A stretch of 8,605 bases of DNA, taken from assembly GCA_034435435.1 (NCBI GenBank), contig DAOTXN010000097.1, positions 1 to 8,605 of the forward strand, read 5' to 3'. Below the pieces are notes generated by a model. The model was given only the letters and a program-made list of their open reading frames with translations. It ran no database searches and had not been told where the DNA came from. This DNA is from DAOTXN01 sp034435435. GTDB lineage: Bacteria > Chloroflexota > Anaerolineae > S140-20. Below are positions 6,604 through 8,605 of this stretch, piece by piece (the first letter of the stretch is position 1; every line of letters starts with the position of its first letter). A program made the position numbers and the translations under genes.

Positions 6604-8424
6604 TCACTCACAGCTTCCGGGGTATGCGATGTACAGGCTCACGTGGTCCACACTGCCGCCCGACGAGACCCACACACTGCCGAAAAAGTTGGCGCAGCGC
6701 CGCCACTGAAATTCCAGCACGTCGCCCGGCAGCGGATTGTCTATTGTGTCACGATACCAAACGTATTGTCCATCCCCGCCCTCGGCCCACAAATGCAGTT
6801 TGCCGGTCCAGGTGTTGTGGGCGGCGTCGTCTTGCCACCCGGTCAGTTCCCAGCCGAGGATGTGCACCGGCGGCGCTAGAGTCGGTGTAAGGACCGGCGT
6901 CGCCGAAGGGGCTGCCGTCGCCAGCAGACGGACCTGAAGCTTTACGGTCAGCGGTTCGCCGATGGGCTGCCCGGCGGGCGTTTGTAGCTGAAAACGGCCT
7001 TCATAATAACCTGCTGCGCTCGGCGCGCGCAGCGGGACGGTCAATTCTCCATCCCAATTAGGCGGCAGTGCGTTCACAGGAAAAGGAGTGGTCAGGTCAA
7101 AGATTTGCCCGTCGAGGGGCGCGAGCACGGTCCCTTGCGGCCAGGCGCAATTACCATCGTTTCGCAGCAGCCAGGTCTTTTCAAAGGGCGCGCCGACGGC
7201 TTGACCCCAGTCAGGGCCATCATAATTCGTGTCCTGCACGACAGTCAGCGAGAGGCGGCATACGGTGGCGGTTGGCGACGGGACCGGCGAAGGCGACGGA
7301 GAGGGCGACGCTGGGCTGGTTGGCGTCGGGGTTGGCGTTGGCCAGTCAGGTGTGATCGAGGGTGTAGAGGACGGCAGTGGCGTAACGGACAGCGTGACTT
7401 CTAGTGCCATCAACCGCGCGACCAGCGCCGCGCCGGCCTGGTCCTGAGGCTCAGCCCGAAGGGTAGCGCTGGGTGTGTTGGGTGGGGAAGAGACGCTTGG
7501 GCGAGCGAGGAATACGGCAGCGGACAGCAACAGTCCCACGCTGACGCCTACGCCGAACCAACCTAGCCGCCGCAGCGCGCGAGGTTTCTGCGGCTGCGCC
7601 GCCGCAGGTTTGAGCGCCGGCTTGACCTCCATTTGATAGAGCGCATCACGCGCCGCAGACACCAGTTCCTGGACACTCTGATAGCGGTCTGGGGGAGCTT
7701 GGGCCAGGGCGCGCAGCATCACCTGTTCCAACGCGGGCGGGATGTCGTCGCGGAGGCGGCGCGGCGACAACGGTGCGTGGGAGTCGGGTGGCGTTTTTCG
7801 GGAGCGGGGCGCTTGGATCTCGGGAGGTAATTGGCCGGTGGTCAACTGATACAACATCACCCCCAACCCATACACCTCGCTGCGCTCGTCTGGCCTGGCG
7901 CCGGCCTGCTGTTCGGGCGCACGATAGGCCGATGTATCGGCGAGGCCGCCGCGTAGCCCCAGGTTGGTCAAAACGACTTGGTTGTCGTCGCGCAGCATCA
8001 CGTGGGCCGGTTCCACAGCGCAATCATCGACGCCTTGCTCGCGAGCATAGTGTATTGCCCGGCCCACAGCAATGACGATACGCAGTGCGCGCCGCAACGA
8101 CATGCGTCGTCCCTCTCGCTGCAGTCGCATCAGGCGCTGCGCCAGCGTCTCGCCTTCGACATATTCCATCACCACCAGCACGGCGTCGCCCACCACCTCC
8201 AGATCGTAGATGTGTAGAATATTGGGATGGCGCAGGGCGGCCATTTTGCGCTTTTCCTGACGGAATCGATCCCAGGCGTCGCGGTCCGGCGATGCAGCGC
8301 GATTGAACGCTTCTATGGCGACAACCCGGTCCAGGTCGGGGTGCAGAGCCTTAAAGATCTGGCTATGCCCGACGTTTCCCACACGGGCAATAATTTGGTA
8401 CTTGCCAATTTGTCGACTATGCAC
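6604..8424 (-). CDS. Membrane-anchored Ser/Thr pseudokinase with extracellular NBR1-type Ig domain
   Basis: From GTG 8424 the protein has 606 residues. Residues about 7-260 are a Hanks-type (PknB-like) kinase fold, but key residues are lost: the glycine loop is VGNVGHS, the VAIK lysine is E38 (VAIEAF), the HRDxKPxN segment reads DCAVEPAH with A136 for the catalytic Asp, and DFG is NLG (N154). The helix-C Glu (RFRQE, E57) and APE (169-171) remain, so the fold is kept. A single membrane helix lies at about 286-308. A Pro/Thr/Ser linker follows (348-387, coded by 7264-7383), then an NBR1-like Ig domain (389-500; FEKTWLLRNDGNCAWPQGT), a second Pro/Thr linker (502-519), and an unrecognised C-terminal domain (521-606). 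C389, C426, C577 and C605 could form disulfides outside the cell. The frame stays open to the window end; TTG 8580 would add 52 residues but has no ribosome binding site. It is probably the first gene of an operon with DUF4139. Confidence 0.85.
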   Translation of the reverse strand: MHSRQIGKYQIIARVGNVGHSQIFKALHPDLDRVVAIEAFNRAASPDRDAWDRFRQEKRKMAALRHPNILHIYDLEVVGDAVLVVMEYVEGETLAQRLMRLQREGRRMSLRRALRIVIAVGRAIHYAREQGVDDCAVEPAHVMLRDDNQVVLTNLGLRGGLADTSAYRAPEQQAGARPDERSEVYGLGVMLYQLTTGQLPPEIQAPRSRKTPPDSHAPLSPRRLRDDIPPALEQVMLRALAQAPPDRYQSVQELVSAARDALYQMEVKPALKPAAAQPQKPRALRRLGWFGVGVSVGLLLSAAVFLARPSVSSPPNTPSATLRAEPQDQAGAALVARLMALEVTLSVTPLPSSTPSITPDWPTPTPTPTSPASPSPSPSPVPSPTATVCRLSLTVVQDTNYDGPDWGQAVGAPFEKTWLLRNDGNCAWPQGTVLAPLDGQIFDLTTPFPVNALPPNWDGELTVPLRAPSAAGYYEGRFQLQTPAGQPIGEPLTVKLQVRLLATAAPSATPVLTPTLAPPVHILGWELTGWQDDAAHNTWTGKLHLWAEGGDGQYVWYRDTIDNPLPGDVLEFQWRRCANFFGSVWVSSGGSVDHVSLYIAYPGSCE

Positions 8425-8605
8425 GATGCTACCCGAGATGGCAGTTAAGAAAAAGAACAAACCGACGATATTATCTCTGAAATTACGGTATAGTGAGTTG
8501 CTTCCACTCCAGAAAACGCCATAATCGTTGTTCAAGCCAAATCGCGATTGTCGTGATGCAGAATACTCCAACGTAGTCAAGATGAGACGACAACTTGCAC
8601 AGGGG
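8425..8605 (-). promoter_or_regulatory. AT-richer leader upstream of the pseudokinase operon, with a weak -10 candidate
   Basis: This stretch is less GC-rich than the rest. In the pseudokinase frame only 26 of the 52 codons between 8425 and 8580 end in G or C, which looks poorly coding. GATAAT at 8470-8475 on the - strand is a -10 candidate, about 45 nt before GTG 8424; no convincing -35 was found. The frame has no stop to the window end, so an N-terminal extension of the protein cannot be excluded. Confidence 0.3.

Noticed and set aside
7264..7383. Low-complexity GC-rich stretch that could look like a repeat or minisatellite
   Set aside because: It is the coding sequence of the Pro/Thr/Ser linker of the pseudokinase; the periodicity follows codons.

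Overview
The window is a GC-rich bacterial chromosomal segment with no mobile element, CRISPR array, rRNA or tRNA that I could recognise. The best guess for its source is a member of the Chloroflexota (Anaerolineae-like). The reasons are the protein style (a kinase-like protein with one membrane helix, a Pro/Thr/Ser linker and an extracellular NBR1-type Ig domain; a DUF4139 protein without a signal peptide; an NDP-forming acyl-CoA synthetase) and the short 7-8 bp tandem repeats scattered through it. This placement is inference.

The left half (1-4543) is read on the + strand. It holds the 3' part of an ADP-forming acyl-CoA synthetase, a HisC-type aminotransferase, a small CPBP-family membrane protease, and a two-helix potassium channel with a cytoplasmic RCK domain. 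The channel has its own extended -10 promoter. The right half (4637 to about 8424) is read on the - strand and is a likely two-gene operon: a membrane-anchored Ser/Thr kinase-like protein followed 29 bp later by a DUF4139 protein ending in a coiled coil. The two blocks converge on a perfect 15-bp inverted repeat at 4568-4614.

Four points stand out. (1) The kinase-like protein has lost the VAIK lysine, the HRD aspartate and the DFG aspartate, so it is predicted to be a pseudokinase that senses or binds rather than phosphorylates. (2) The potassium channel gene carries an internal Shine-Dalgarno and ATG exactly at the pore/RCK junction, in the position of the known internal start of the archaeal channel MthK. 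(3) Short tandem repeats sit inside the coding sequence of the acyl-CoA synthetase, where they form the interdomain linker. (4) Similar repeats fill the spacer before hisC and form the convergent inverted repeat.

The + strand genes do not form an obvious single pathway: energy and acyl-CoA metabolism, amino-acid synthesis, membrane proteolysis and K+ transport. The pseudokinase and DUF4139 pair is the least understood part and the best candidate for an undescribed system.
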